64,000 nt of DNA. It comes from Agrobacterium cavarae (GTDB lineage Bacteria; Pseudomonadota; Alphaproteobacteria; Rhizobiales; Rhizobiaceae). The position numbers and the translations under genes were made by a program. This document shows positions 8,873 through 17,504 of this stretch, in pieces (position 1 is the stretch's first letter; each line of letters begins with the position of its first letter). The stretch is taken from contig NZ_SISF01000013.1 in assembly GCF_004310285.1 (NCBI RefSeq), positions 30,277 to 94,276 of the forward strand, in the 5' to 3' direction. Under the pieces are notes generated by a model, which did no database searches, was not told the DNA's origin, and worked only from the letters and a program-made list of their open reading frames with translations.

Positions 8873-10579
8873 TTGGCGCAATACGTGACAGAGACCTCTT
8901 TGCGGCGAGCGCGACTGCTCTCAGGTCTCGTCATGCTGGCCTTCGTCGCCTGTCACCTCTTCAACCACGCCCTTGCCCTGATTTCCATCGATACGGCTGA
9001 ATATGGCAGAGGCTGGTTCAGTATCCTCTGGCTGAACCCGGTCAGCAGCGTCATTTTCTACGGCTCGGTCGTCGTTCACCTCTTCCTCGTGTTGCGCTCC
9101 ATCTACCTGCTGCGATCGCTGCAGATGCCGTGGCGCGAAGCGCTGCAAATCCTGCTCGGCCTGGCTATCCCCTTCCTCATCATCGACCACGCCGCCGGCA
9201 TCCGCTTCTCACGCATGCTCTTCGGCATCGATGAGGGCTATGACGTCGTCATCCGCCGGTTCTGGATCATGTCCCCCTATCTCGGCCTTCGCCAGAGCAT
9301 TGCGCTGGTGCTGATCTGGGCGCATGGCTGTCTCGGCGTCTATTTCTGGCTGCGGTACCGAAGCTGGTACCGGCAGGTGGCGCCGTATCTGTTGATGTTT
9401 GCGGTTCTGCTGCCCATCATGGCGCTTCTGGGTTTCAGCGATGCCGGGCGGCAGATGGAGATGGACCTTCCCGCCGATCATCCCCATTCCGAAGCGGGGA
9501 TGCGCTCGCCCTCAGACCCGCCGCCCGCCCCTTCGCCACGGTCGCCGGAGCGCCAGGCGACGATATCGCATATCACCTTCGGGATACGTCTTGCCTTCGG
9601 CGCGGCTGTCATCCTGACATTTGCCGCGCGCGCCATAAGAGGCTGGCGGCAGAGATCGCGCGGCTTCGAAATCCTGTATGAAGACGGCCATGCGCTGCGC
9701 GCGCCCGCGGGCTTCAGCATTCTGGAGGCAAGCCGGCTCGAAGGTATTTCCCACTTCTCGGCCTGCGGCGGCAAGGGGCGGTGTTCCACCTGCCGCGTCA
9801 AGATCCTGGAATCGGAGGCCCCCCTGCCGGAGCCGGGCGATATCGAGCGCGCCACCCTGCAGCGTATTCATGCCGATTCCGATGTGAGGCTCGGCTGCCA
9901 GCTTCGTCCGACCGGTCGCGTCAAGGTGGCGCTGCTTCTTGCCGCCCGCCAGCAGGATGATGCACCGGCCAATAACGAGCCGATCCGCCCCGGTCGCGAA
10001 GAGGAGATTGCGGTTCTTTTCTGCGATCTCAGAAACTTCACCGCCCTTTCGGAATCGCGCCTGCCCTACGACATGGTGTTTCTGCTGAACCGCTACTTCA
10101 CCGTCGTTAGCCAATCGGTGGAGCAGGCAGGCGGGCGCATCGACAAATTCATCGGCGATGGCGCCATGGCGCTTTTCGGTCTGGACGGCAACCGGGAAAC
10201 CGCCTCGGCCGATGCGCTGAAGGCCGCCTGCCTGATCCTGCGCAATGTCGAGAAGCTGAATGAAGAACTGGAACAGCAGTTTGCCGTGCGCCTGCGCATC
10301 GCCATCGGTATTCACGCTGGCCCGTCGATCGTCGGCATCATGGGCTATGGCGCGGCAAAGACGCTGACGGCGATCGGCGATACGGTCAATGTCGCAAGCC
10401 GCCTAGAGACGGCCGCAAAGGAATTCGACACCTCCATCGTTGTCTCGGAACCGGTGATGGTCCAGTCCGGGCACAAGCGTGACGGACTTCGAAGCCGCAC
10501 CATTCCCATCCGCGGCCGCAGTTCGGAGATGAAGGTCTTTCTGATTTCCGAAGAAGAAAGCCGAGTGCTGCTGTCTTGA
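8873..10579 (+). CDS. cyaC: Membrane adenylate cyclase with diheme-type anchor and 2Fe-2S domain (CyaC-like)
   Basis: A 568-residue protein in three parts. The N-terminal third has six hydrophobic helices with His residues spaced as in diheme-b succinate:quinone oxidoreductase anchors (CHLFNH, VVVHLF, IIDHAAG, WAHGCLG). A ferredoxin domain follows, with Cys-x5-Cys-x2-Cys (nt about 9764-9796) and a fourth Cys about 34 residues later. The C-terminal class III cyclase domain has both metal aspartates (FCDLRNF, FIGDGAMALFG), the adenine-selecting Lys (DKFIGD) and GDTVNVASRLE. Sinorhizobium meliloti CyaC, with this architecture, is a redox- and quinone-responsive adenylate cyclase. No ATG lies near the start. 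TTG 8873 is preferred because GAGG lies 6 nt upstream; TTG 8861 and GTG 8885 are alternatives. It is probably the cAMP source for the neighbouring cNMP-binding protein. Confidence 0.88.
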   Translation: MAQYVTETSLRRARLLSGLVMLAFVACHLFNHALALISIDTAEYGRGWFSILWLNPVSSVIFYGSVVVHLFLVLRSIYLLRSLQMPWREALQILLGLAIPFLIIDHAAGIRFSRMLFGIDEGYDVVIRRFWIMSPYLGLRQSIALVLIWAHGCLGVYFWLRYRSWYRQVAPYLLMFAVLLPIMALLGFSDAGRQMEMDLPADHPHSEAGMRSPSDPPPAPSPRSPERQATISHITFGIRLAFGAAVILTFAARAIRGWRQRSRGFEILYEDGHALRAPAGFSILEASRLEGISHFSACGGKGRCSTCRVKILESEAPLPEPGDIERATLQRIHADSDVRLGCQLRPTGRVKVALLLAARQQDDAPANNEPIRPGREEEIAVLFCDLRNFTALSESRLPYDMVFLLNRYFTVVSQSVEQAGGRIDKFIGDGAMALFGLDGNRETASADALKAACLILRNVEKLNEELEQQFAVRLRIAIGIHAGPSIVGIMGYGAAKTLTAIGDTVNVASRLETAAKEFDTSIVVSEPVMVQSGHKRDGLRSRTIPIRGRSSEMKVFLISEEESRVLLS

Positions 10580-10672
10580 CCTGAACGTGACCCGAGGCCT
10601 GCGTCATCTGATGAGCGCATCCCATGAGATAATGCCGTCGATTTTATGCTTCGGACCAAGGGTGCTTTGCTC

Positions 10673-10691
10673 GGCCGAACGACGTTCGGCC
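10673..10691. repeat. Hairpin between convergent genes
   Basis: A perfect 8-bp stem GGCCGAAC/GTTCGGCC with a 3-nt loop lies between the convergent cyclase and M20 genes. No T-run follows on either strand, so it is not a classic intrinsic terminator, though it may help protect 3' ends. Confidence 0.45.
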
Positions 10692-10705
10692 AAGCCCTAC
10701 ATCAC

Positions 10706-11887
10706 TTACGCTGCAAGAAATCGTTCCGCCAGGCGAGCCCACAGAGCCGCACCCACGGTCAGGCTGCCATCGGCAAAATCATATTTGGGACTGTGGAGAA
10801 TGGCGGAATCCATTCCGTTGCCCAAGCGCAGGAAGCTGCCTGGCTTTCGCTCGAGAAAATAGGAAAAGTCCTCGCTGCCGGGGATGAGCGGGCAGGTGGC
10901 GACCTTGTCGGAGCCGATCAGCTCTTGCGCCACGAGCCGCGCAAAATCCGTTTCGGCCTCGGAATTGGCAACCACCGGGTAGCCATGCTCGTAATCGACC
11001 TCGATTGTAGCATCATAAGCGTCTGCCATGGATCGGGCGAGCTTGGTGATGCGCCGCTCCAGAAGTTCGCGGATCTTGGGCTCGAAGCAGCGCACGCTCA
11101 GCGCCAGCTTTGCATATTCGGGAATGACGTTCACCGCTTCTCCCGCATGGATGGTGCCGACGGTGACCACCGCCGTCTGGGTAGGATCGATGTTGCGGGA
11201 TACGACCGTCTGAAGCGAGACGACGAGGTTGCAGGCCACCATAATGGGATCGATGGTGAGGTGAGGACGCGAGGCATGACCGCCCTTGCCCTTGATGGTG
11301 ATGTTGACCGTATCGGAAGATGCCATCATCGGCCCCGAACGCGTCAAGATCGTCCCTTCCGGTGCGCCAGGGTGGTTATGCAGGCCGAAAATCGCGTCGA
11401 TCGGGAAGCGCTCGAAAAGACCATCCTCGATCATTTTCTGCGCGCCGGATGGCTTCCCATTTTCTTCCGCCGGTTGGAAGATCAGGGTCACCGTGCCATC
11501 GAAACGGCGAGTGCGAGCGAGATATTCCGCTGCACCAAGCAGAACGGTCGTGTGCCCATCATGGCCACAGGCATGCATTTTGCCAGGCGTCTTGCTGGCA
11601 TAGGGTAGTCCCGTTTCCTCCAGGATTGGAAGCGCATCCATATCGGCGCGAATGCCGATGCTCTTCTTTCCAGTACCGTTCGTCAAGCAAGCCACAACGC
11701 CGTGACCACCGACATTCCGGGTGACCTCGTAGCCCCATCCTTCCAGCTTCTCCGCCACATAGCGGGCGGTTTCGGCCTCCTCCAGTGAAAGCTCCGGATT
11801 GGCATGCAGATACTGGCGCGTGGCCTTCAGCCCCGCCTCCATCGGCTCGAAATCGGATACGCGGGCATAGTGATTGTCGTTCAGCAT
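10706..11887 (-). CDS. M20 family amidohydrolase (HipO/IAA-amino acid hydrolase-like)
   Basis: A 393-residue cytoplasmic metallopeptidase-family protein. Metal-binding motifs are visible: the IRADMDALP segment, HACGHDGHTT, FQPAEE and the C-terminal PGSEDFSYF. Family members remove an acyl group from N-acyl amino acids, or hydrolyse amino acid conjugates. ATG 11887 is chosen because an intrinsic terminator (11907-11933) lies inside the longer open frame that begins at TTG 11938. It follows the amino-acid ABC importer genes on the same strand, so it probably processes the imported compound. The terminator between them suggests partly separate transcription or read-through. Confidence 0.85.
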   Translation of the reverse strand: MLNDNHYARVSDFEPMEAGLKATRQYLHANPELSLEEAETARYVAEKLEGWGYEVTRNVGGHGVVACLTNGTGKKSIGIRADMDALPILEETGLPYASKTPGKMHACGHDGHTTVLLGAAEYLARTRRFDGTVTLIFQPAEENGKPSGAQKMIEDGLFERFPIDAIFGLHNHPGAPEGTILTRSGPMMASSDTVNITIKGKGGHASRPHLTIDPIMVACNLVVSLQTVVSRNIDPTQTAVVTVGTIHAGEAVNVIPEYAKLALSVRCFEPKIRELLERRITKLARSMADAYDATIEVDYEHGYPVVANSEAETDFARLVAQELIGSDKVATCPLIPGSEDFSYFLERKPGSFLRLGNGMDSAILHSPKYDFADGSLTVGAALWARLAERFLAA

Positions 11888-11906
11888 TGGGTCCACCAAG
11901 ATCTTG

Positions 11907-11933
11907 AAAAAGGACGCCAGCCGTGAGGCTGGC
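11907..11933 (-). terminator. Intrinsic terminator after the ABC importer genes
   Basis: On the minus strand a perfect 7-bp stem GCCAGCC/GGCTGGC with a 4-nt loop is followed by a short spacer and TTTTT. It lies 26 nt past the ATP-binding-protein stop and before the M20 start. Confidence 0.75.
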
Positions 11934-11958
11934 GCCAAGTTGGGGAAAGATCGCGCGC

Positions 11959-12738
11959 TTACAGGAAGCGCGAGAGAAAGGCCTGCGTGCGCGGATGTTG
12001 CGGGTTGCCGATAACCTCTTCCGGCTTGCCCATCTCCACGATGTGGCCGCCATCCATGAAGACCACGCGATCAGCGGCCTCTTTCGCAAAGCCGATTTCG
12101 TGCGTGACGACGATCATCGTCAGACCCTGGCTGGCAAGATCCTTCATCGTGGCAAGAACTTCACCGACAAGTTCCGGATCGAGTGCGGATGTCGGCTCAT
12201 CGAACAGCATGAGCTTTGGCTTGATGGCCAGGGCACGCGCGATTGCGACACGCTGTTGCTGCCCACCGGAAAGCTGACGCGGATAGGCGGAGGCTTTCTC
12301 CGACAGGCCGACCCGCTCCAAAAGACGCATTGCGTTTTCGGTCGCACTCTTGCGGCTCTCGCCGTGAACGCCGACGGGTGCTTCGATGATGTTCTGCAAC
12401 ACCGTCATATGCGGGTAGAGGTTGAACTGCTGGAACACCATGCCGATCTTGCGGCGCTGGCGCGCAATGCCGTTGGCGGAAAGCTTCTCCAGGCGGTTGT
12501 TCTTCACCCGGTACCCCATCTGCTCACCGTCCACGGCAATTGCGCCTTGCTGGATGGTTTCCAGATGGTTGATGCAGCGCAGGAAGGTTGATTTTCCCGA
12601 GCCTGAGGGCCCCAGAATGACCACCACCTCCCCTGGCATCACATCCAGATCGATGCCCTTCAAAACCTCGAGATGATCGAAGGATTTATGGACGTTTCGC
12701 GCCACGACGAGAGGCTTGGTATCTGCAACTGCGGTCAA
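11959..12738 (-). CDS. Polar amino-acid-type ABC transporter ATP-binding protein
   Basis: A 259-residue ABC ATPase of the GlnQ/HisP class. Walker A is GPSGSGKST, the Q-loop is FQQFNLYPH, the signature is LSGGQQQR, Walker B is [12 protein letters not shown] and the switch His is in VVTHE. It energises import by the adjacent permease and binding protein. Its ATG overlaps the permease stop by 4 nt (ATGA), so the genes are translationally coupled. All catalytic residues are present. Confidence 0.93.
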   Translation of the reverse strand: MTAVADTKPLVVARNVHKSFDHLEVLKGIDLDVMPGEVVVILGPSGSGKSTFLRCINHLETIQQGAIAVDGEQMGYRVKNNRLEKLSANGIARQRRKIGMVFQQFNLYPHMTVLQNIIEAPVGVHGESRKSATENAMRLLERVGLSEKASAYPRQLSGGQQQRVAIARALAIKPKLMLFDEPTSALDPELVGEVLATMKDLASQGLTMIVVTHEIGFAKEAADRVVFMDGGHIVEMGKPEEVIGNPQHPRTQAFLSRFL

Positions 12739-13658
12739 TGGCTTGCCTCCTCGTCGAGAGCAGGCCTGGCAACGCCTGCATTGCGGCGATCACTGCGACC
12801 GTAATAGGCCTCGATGTAGCTCTGTCCGATATTGAGGACGGAGGTAATGAGCAGATACCAGATCACTGCGACCAGAAGCATCGGAATGATTTCGAAGGTC
12901 CTGTTATAGATGGACTGAACCGAATAGAGCAGGTCGGCCATCGCAATCACGCTGACGAGCGAGGTTGCCTTGATCATGCTGATCAGCTGGTTGCCCGTTG
13001 GTGGAACGATGGAGCGCATCGCTTGGGGAATGATGATGCGCCACAGAGCGCGCGCCTTCGTCATGCCGAAGGCTTCTGCGGTTTCTGCCTGGCCGCGATC
13101 GACCGAGAGAAGGCCGCCGCGAATGATTTCCGCCATATAGGCCGCCTCGTTGAGAGCCAGGCCGACGATTGCCGCGGTCATCGGCGTGATGACGGAATTG
13201 GTATCCCAGCTCGCAAGGGTCGGCCCGAAGGGGATCGATATGGAGAGCTGCGGAAACAAGGTGGACATGTTGTACCAGAAGATCAACTGGACCAGCAGCG
13301 GCGTGCCGCGGAAGAACCAGATGAACAAGGAGGCAAAGGAGCTTGCCAGCCCATCCTGAGACATTTTGGCAATGGCGATGATCAGACCGAGAATGACGCC
13401 GAGGATCATGGCGATGACGGTGAGCCCAAGGCTGACATACAGGCCGCTGATGACCACAGGATCGAAGAAATACTGAGCAACGACAGGCCAGCCGAAGTTT
13501 TCGTTGTTGGCAACGATCCAGGCGAAGTTGACGACGAAGAGCGCAATGACCAGCCAAAGCACAAGGCGGCCGGTGCGGAACGGGGTGTGGGCTGTCGCCA
13601 CATCCCGCAGATCGGTGCCACCCAAGGATGGCACTTTCGTTTCAACAGGGCTCGTCAT
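12735..13658 (-). CDS. Polar amino-acid-type ABC transporter permease
   Basis: A 307-residue inner-membrane protein of the HisM/GlnP family. Hydrophobic helices begin around residue 32. The cytoplasmic EAA loop is clear ([17 protein letters not shown], then [11 protein letters not shown]), and is where the ATPase docks. It has a longer N-terminal cytoplasmic tail (about 30 residues) than usual. It overlaps the genes on both sides by 4 nt. Only one permease gene is present, so the transporter probably uses a homodimer. Substrate class is inferred from family only. Confidence 0.92.
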   Translation of the reverse strand: MTSPVETKVPSLGGTDLRDVATAHTPFRTGRLVLWLVIALFVVNFAWIVANNENFGWPVVAQYFFDPVVISGLYVSLGLTVIAMILGVILGLIIAIAKMSQDGLASSFASLFIWFFRGTPLLVQLIFWYNMSTLFPQLSISIPFGPTLASWDTNSVITPMTAAIVGLALNEAAYMAEIIRGGLLSVDRGQAETAEAFGMTKARALWRIIIPQAMRSIVPPTGNQLISMIKATSLVSVIAMADLLYSVQSIYNRTFEIIPMLLVAVIWYLLITSVLNIGQSYIEAYYGRSDRRNAGVARPALDEEASH

Positions 13659-14545
13659 TTTGGCAACTGGCCCCCGAGGTTGATGCCCGGCTGCTTGAGG
13701 ATGTTATTCTCAAGACCCCACTTCTTCATGATCGTCTCGTAGGTTCCGTTGTCCATGAGGACCTTGATGGCATCGAGAAGGACCGGACCGAGTTCCGAAC
13801 CCTTCGGAACGACGGCGCCCTGATACAGATCGTCGAAGCCGTTCTTCTGGCCAACGCCGGTCAGTTCCAGCTGGCCATTCGCCTGGGACACGAAGTAGGT
13901 TAGCGGCGCCTGCGAGGAGAAAAACGCATCGGCGCGCTTGGAGCGAACCGCAAGAATTGAGCTTGGCTGATCAGTGTAGGATTGTACCTCGATAGCAGCC
14001 TTGCCATCAGCCTTGCACTTTTCCGCCTGGGCCTGGATCACGCGCTCTGCCGAGCCGCCCGCCATGACGGCGATGCGCTGGCCGCAGGATGTGTCGAGCG
14101 AAACGATGCCCTTGGGGTTGCCCTTGTGAACGGCAAAGACCACGAATTCCTGCACCCAATCGACGAAATCATTCGATTCTTCACGGCTCTTGAAATCGCC
14201 GACAGGCCCGAAGGCGAACTGGTAGCGCCCGGAATTGACGCCTGCCAGAAGCGCTGGCAATCCGCCCACGGTTGCATGCTCGATCTTGATGCCCAGCACT
14301 TCGCCGAGCGCGTCGGTCAGGTCGGCGCTGGCGCCTTCCATCTTCGTGCCAGTCACGATTTCATAAGGAGGGAAGGATCCGTTATTGACGGAAATCATCT
14401 TCCCTTCGGAGCGGATCTTTTCCGGCAGGCGGGCGCGAAGTTCCTCATTCACACTCTGTTTGGGAATGGCCGCCGTTTCGGCAAGAGCCGGTGTGGCAAG
14501 AATGAGCCCGGAAAGGGCGATGGAAGCAATGAGTTTCGGATGCAT
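13655..14545 (-). CDS. Periplasmic amino-acid-type ABC substrate-binding protein
   Basis: A 296-residue family 3 solute-binding protein. ATG 14545 starts a clean Sec signal peptide (MHPKLIASIALSGLILATPALA) and is preceded by AGGGGAA; the frame is open a further 25 codons upstream but those residues do not look like a leader. The mature part has the usual two-lobe features (PPYEIVTGTKMEGASADLTDAL near the N-terminus). It delivers substrate to the coupled permease and ATPase. The genes around it (amidohydrolase, decarboxylase-like protein) suggest an amino acid derivative and not a plain amino acid, which is inference. Confidence 0.9.
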   Translation of the reverse strand: MHPKLIASIALSGLILATPALAETAAIPKQSVNEELRARLPEKIRSEGKMISVNNGSFPPYEIVTGTKMEGASADLTDALGEVLGIKIEHATVGGLPALLAGVNSGRYQFAFGPVGDFKSREESNDFVDWVQEFVVFAVHKGNPKGIVSLDTSCGQRIAVMAGGSAERVIQAQAEKCKADGKAAIEVQSYTDQPSSILAVRSKRADAFFSSQAPLTYFVSQANGQLELTGVGQKNGFDDLYQGAVVPKGSELGPVLLDAIKVLMDNGTYETIMKKWGLENNILKQPGINLGGQLPK

Positions 14546-14603
14546 TTGGAATTCCCCTTTTTTGTATGCAGCGATTTGAATTGCAAAGGCCTGACTATGG
14601 TCG

Positions 14604-15569
14604 TCAGTTGACCTCAGCATGCAGCGGAAACAACTCCGCAGGCGTCAGCAGACGCGGCAGAATGTCCTGAGCATGAAGCTCGTGGGCGAAATCGGCGATC
14701 ATGACTTTGTTCTCCTTGAAGCCGCTGACATTCCAGTGCGGCGGCAGGTCTGCGGCGCAACGGCGCAACTCATCGATCATCCACGGCGTCGTGTCGGCGT
14801 ATTTCTCTCGCTTCTCCAGCCACATGCGCTGCGAAGCATCGATGAGCGCGCTAAGCTCGTCCATCACCCATGGATTTTCGCGCACGAACTGCGCCTTGAA
14901 ACCGATCAGATGCATGCCAGGTACGTAGCCGACCTCGTTGAAATAGGCGACTTCGGACGCCCGGTAGTCCGGTAGGACCTGACGCAACGGAGAGTCCTGG
15001 TCGAAGAAACCCTTCGGCATGAAGGGCGTGAAGATGGCATCCAGCCGGCCATCCTTGAGGAGATCCACCATCGGGCGTTCGCCAGGCGCCGCCTCGATCC
15101 GGCCCGGACGACCGAAACCATCCAGACGGTCGGTGATGGGATGCGCTTCCGTCAGTCGGCCAGCGTACCACATGGCGTCCTCGACGCCCACGCCTTCGCG
15201 ACGGCAGGCCGCGCGGGTCCATGTATTGCCGGAATCACGCCAGCCCGTCACGCCGATCTTCTTGCCGGCAAGATCAGCAAGTGTGCGGATCGGGCTATCC
15301 TTGGTGGTGATGATGCAGCGATGGCGAAAACCGCGCATGATGAAGTTCGGCATGCCGATAACGCTCTCATCGCCGTCATGGCGCATCTGCGCATAGCGGC
15401 TGAAAGACGTTTCGGCAGCGTCATGCAGATCGTCCTCAGCGACATTGGAGACGAGCGTGCCGACGCGATCGACCTCGATCTCAAGCTTTGGAGACGAGAC
15501 GTCTCCCAGAACGAGCGGCGTCATATAGTCCCAGTCGCGAAGGGCAAGACGAAGTTTCAGCGGCATCAT
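14604..15569 (-). CDS. 4,5-dihydroxyphthalate decarboxylase-like / NMT1-like protein, cytoplasmic
   Basis: A 321-residue protein of the periplasmic-binding-protein type II fold. It lacks any signal peptide, so it is probably a cytoplasmic enzyme or sensor and not a transport component. Segments such as DLAGKKIGVTGW, VLPDY and YVPGMHLIGF match the pattern of 4,5-dihydroxyphthalate decarboxylase relatives. Two consecutive Met codons (15569 and 15566) are possible starts. It is first in the minus-strand set that continues with the binding protein (58 nt gap), permease, ATPase and amidohydrolase, and is divergent from the MocR regulator. I infer an enzymatic step on the imported compound; the reaction is unknown. 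Confidence 0.7.
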   Translation of the reverse strand: MMPLKLRLALRDWDYMTPLVLGDVSSPKLEIEVDRVGTLVSNVAEDDLHDAAETSFSRYAQMRHDGDESVIGMPNFIMRGFRHRCIITTKDSPIRTLADLAGKKIGVTGWRDSGNTWTRAACRREGVGVEDAMWYAGRLTEAHPITDRLDGFGRPGRIEAAPGERPMVDLLKDGRLDAIFTPFMPKGFFDQDSPLRQVLPDYRASEVAYFNEVGYVPGMHLIGFKAQFVRENPWVMDELSALIDASQRMWLEKREKYADTTPWMIDELRRCAADLPPHWNVSGFKENKVMIADFAHELHAQDILPRLLTPAELFPLHAEVN

Positions 15570-15606
15570 TTGGCACTCATTTATTTTCCATTCCCGAAAG
15601 ATTAAA

Positions 15607-15626
15607 TGTACACTCGTAAGTGCACA
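15607..15626. promoter_or_regulatory. Candidate MocR operator
   Basis: The imperfect palindrome TGTACACTCGTAAGTGCACA (8 of 10 bp per arm match) lies in the 98-nt gap between the decarboxylase-like gene and the MocR gene. Its position suits control of both divergent promoters by the encoded regulator. Confidence 0.5.
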
Positions 15627-15667
15627 AATGTTATTACGTTATTGAACATTTAAAGTGAGAGAATGAA

Positions 15668-16993
15668 GTGACCGATATTTGCGAGGCCCGTTGGCTCGCC
15701 GAGAGAATTACCAACAAGACGATCCGCGGCATCGCACTGGAAACAAGCGCACTCGTGAGGGCTGGCGTTCTGCCGGTGGGAACGCGGCTTCCTGCCATGC
15801 GCGACCTCGCCTACGAACTTGGTGTCAGCCCGGCGACAATTTCCGAAGCCTGGAGCGAACTACGCCAGCAGAAGATCATCAGCGGCCGTGGTCGTAACGG
15901 GACATGGGTCTGTGCGGAACGCTTCATTGTCAAGCCGGAGCGTCTGGCGAGCGCCGGTCATTATGGCGCCAATGTTCTCGATCTTTCGATGGCTGTGCCG
16001 GACCAGGCGTTGCTGCCGCCGCTTGCCAAGGCAATGGTCTATGCGACATCCGTCGGCGACCTGAACAGCTATGCGCGCAGCCGGATCGTTCCCGAACTTC
16101 GAGACGCGATTGCGGGCGATTGGCCCTATGAGCCGGAAGCCTTTCTTGCCATCAATGGTGGCTATAACGGCGTCTACACCACGCTGCGCGCCCTAGTACG
16201 CCCGGGATCGGTGGTTGCCGTCGAGCATCCCACCGCCATGCGGCTTCTGGATATTCTGGAAGATCTTGGTGTGAAGATCGTGCCGGTCCTGTCGGATAGC
16301 GAGGGACCACTGCCCGCATCCTTGAGCCAGGCGCTCGCCGAGCGGCCCGCCGCCTTTCTCTTCCAGCCCCGCCTTCACTCCGTCACCGGCCAGACCGTTA
16401 CCCTTCAACGCATTGAGGCGCTTGGAGATGTTCTGGCCGAAAGCGATACGCTGATCATCGAAGATGATGGCCTGGCAGATATTTCGGCAGAAAGACCGGT
16501 CTCTCTCGGCAAGCGCTTCCCGGATCGAACAGTGCGGATCGTATCCTTCTCCAAGACGTTAGGTCCCGATTTACGGTTGGCGGTGCTTTCCGGCTCGGCT
16601 TCTATCGTTGAACAGATCCAATCCTACCGCGCGTTTAGCGCGGGATGGACCAGCCGGGTTTTGCAGGCCGCCGTCGCCTGGTTGATCAGGGACGAGGAAA
16701 CCTCTCAGATTGTGGCAGCTGCGCGCGCCACCTATCAGGAACGACGCGACACATTGGCCCGCGAGCTGCGCGAGCGCGGCGTCCAAACCATTCCGGGAAG
16801 CGGCCTCTGTCTATGGGTGCCGGTGCAGTCCGAACCTTTCGCCATGGTAACCCTGGCAGCCAGAAACATTGCCGTGGTACCCGGCAACAAGTTCTCCATC
16901 CTGCCCAGCGCTCATATCCGTGTGGCGACCAGCAAGCTCACCTCCGGCCACGCGCAGGTGGCCGAGGCGATAGCACTCGCCCATGTCATATAG
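15668..16993 (+). CDS. MocR-type GntR regulator / PLP aminotransferase fusion
   Basis: A 441-residue protein with an N-terminal winged helix (residues about 10-75, including GTRLPAMRDLAYELGVSPATIS) and a fold-type I aminotransferase domain (about 90-440). The PLP-binding Lys is visible in SFSKTLGPDLRLA and the pyridine-nitrogen Asp in IIEDDGLAD. MocR proteins usually sense PLP or an amino compound and control a neighbouring metabolic or transport locus; here that is the divergent ABC importer and hydrolase set. The start is GTG 15668. The direction of control cannot be read from the sequence. Confidence 0.88.
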   Translation: MTDICEARWLAERITNKTIRGIALETSALVRAGVLPVGTRLPAMRDLAYELGVSPATISEAWSELRQQKIISGRGRNGTWVCAERFIVKPERLASAGHYGANVLDLSMAVPDQALLPPLAKAMVYATSVGDLNSYARSRIVPELRDAIAGDWPYEPEAFLAINGGYNGVYTTLRALVRPGSVVAVEHPTAMRLLDILEDLGVKIVPVLSDSEGPLPASLSQALAERPAAFLFQPRLHSVTGQTVTLQRIEALGDVLAESDTLIIEDDGLADISAERPVSLGKRFPDRTVRIVSFSKTLGPDLRLAVLSGSASIVEQIQSYRAFSAGWTSRVLQAAVAWLIRDEETSQIVAAARATYQERRDTLARELRERGVQTIPGSGLCLWVPVQSEPFAMVTLAARNIAVVPGNKFSILPSAHIRVATSKLTSGHAQVAEAIALAHVI

Positions 16994-17005
16994 AGCGTTG
17001 ACGCC

Positions 17006-17488
17006 TCAAATCTTCCGATACAGAAAATACCGATCCGTCGGCACCGTGTCCGGTACCGACAGCGGATCGAGGCTAGGCTCCTTCAGCGGCAGGCCGCTGA
17101 TGGCAATGCCGCCCTTGGCCAGCATGCCCGAAACGATCTGCGGCAGCCATGTGAGCGTCACCGCATCCTTCTCGTCATAGCCGGTGCCGATATCGGCATG
17201 GACGAGGGCCGCACCGATGCCCACCCACTCCTTCGCCGTCTGGTCGATTTCGCCCAGCACCAGATTGCCCTCTTCCGGCACGGAGGAGGCATGTGCCCCC
17301 ATGGCGCGGTCGAAGGCGACGATGCGGCGATCGGGAAACAGCTCGCGCAGATGGTTGAAGGTGCGCCCATTGCCGAGCCCGATCTCCATGATTGGACCTT
17401 CGGCTGGCAGATCGAGATCGCCATGCACATGGTTCAAGATATCGCGCTGGGCGCTGAGGCGGCGGATGAAGCTGTCCAGTCTGCTCAT
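17006..17488 (-). CDS. Class I SAM-dependent methyltransferase-like protein
   Basis: A 160-residue soluble protein. Motif I (MEIGLGNGRTFNHL) and the acidic end of beta 2 (VAFDRAMGAH) point to a small Rossmann-type methyltransferase. ATG 17488 is chosen; the frame is open further upstream, but a start there would overlap the preceding dehydrogenase gene, and GGAA lies upstream of this ATG. It follows the nucleotide-sugar dehydrogenase by 16 nt on the same strand, so it may modify a sugar or lipid in the same pathway. The substrate is unknown. Confidence 0.75.
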   Translation of the reverse strand: MSRLDSFIRRLSAQRDILNHVHGDLDLPAEGPIMEIGLGNGRTFNHLRELFPDRRIVAFDRAMGAHASSVPEEGNLVLGEIDQTAKEWVGIGAALVHADIGTGYDEKDAVTLTWLPQIVSGMLAKGGIAISGLPLKEPSLDPLSVPDTVPTDRYFLYRKI

Positions 17489-17504
17489 GTGAAGGGGTTT
17501 CCGA

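Noticed and set aside
11888..11938. Longer N-terminus for the M20 amidohydrolase from TTG 11938
   Set aside because: The extension would be encoded by an intrinsic terminator hairpin and T-run; ATG 11887 gives a normal start.
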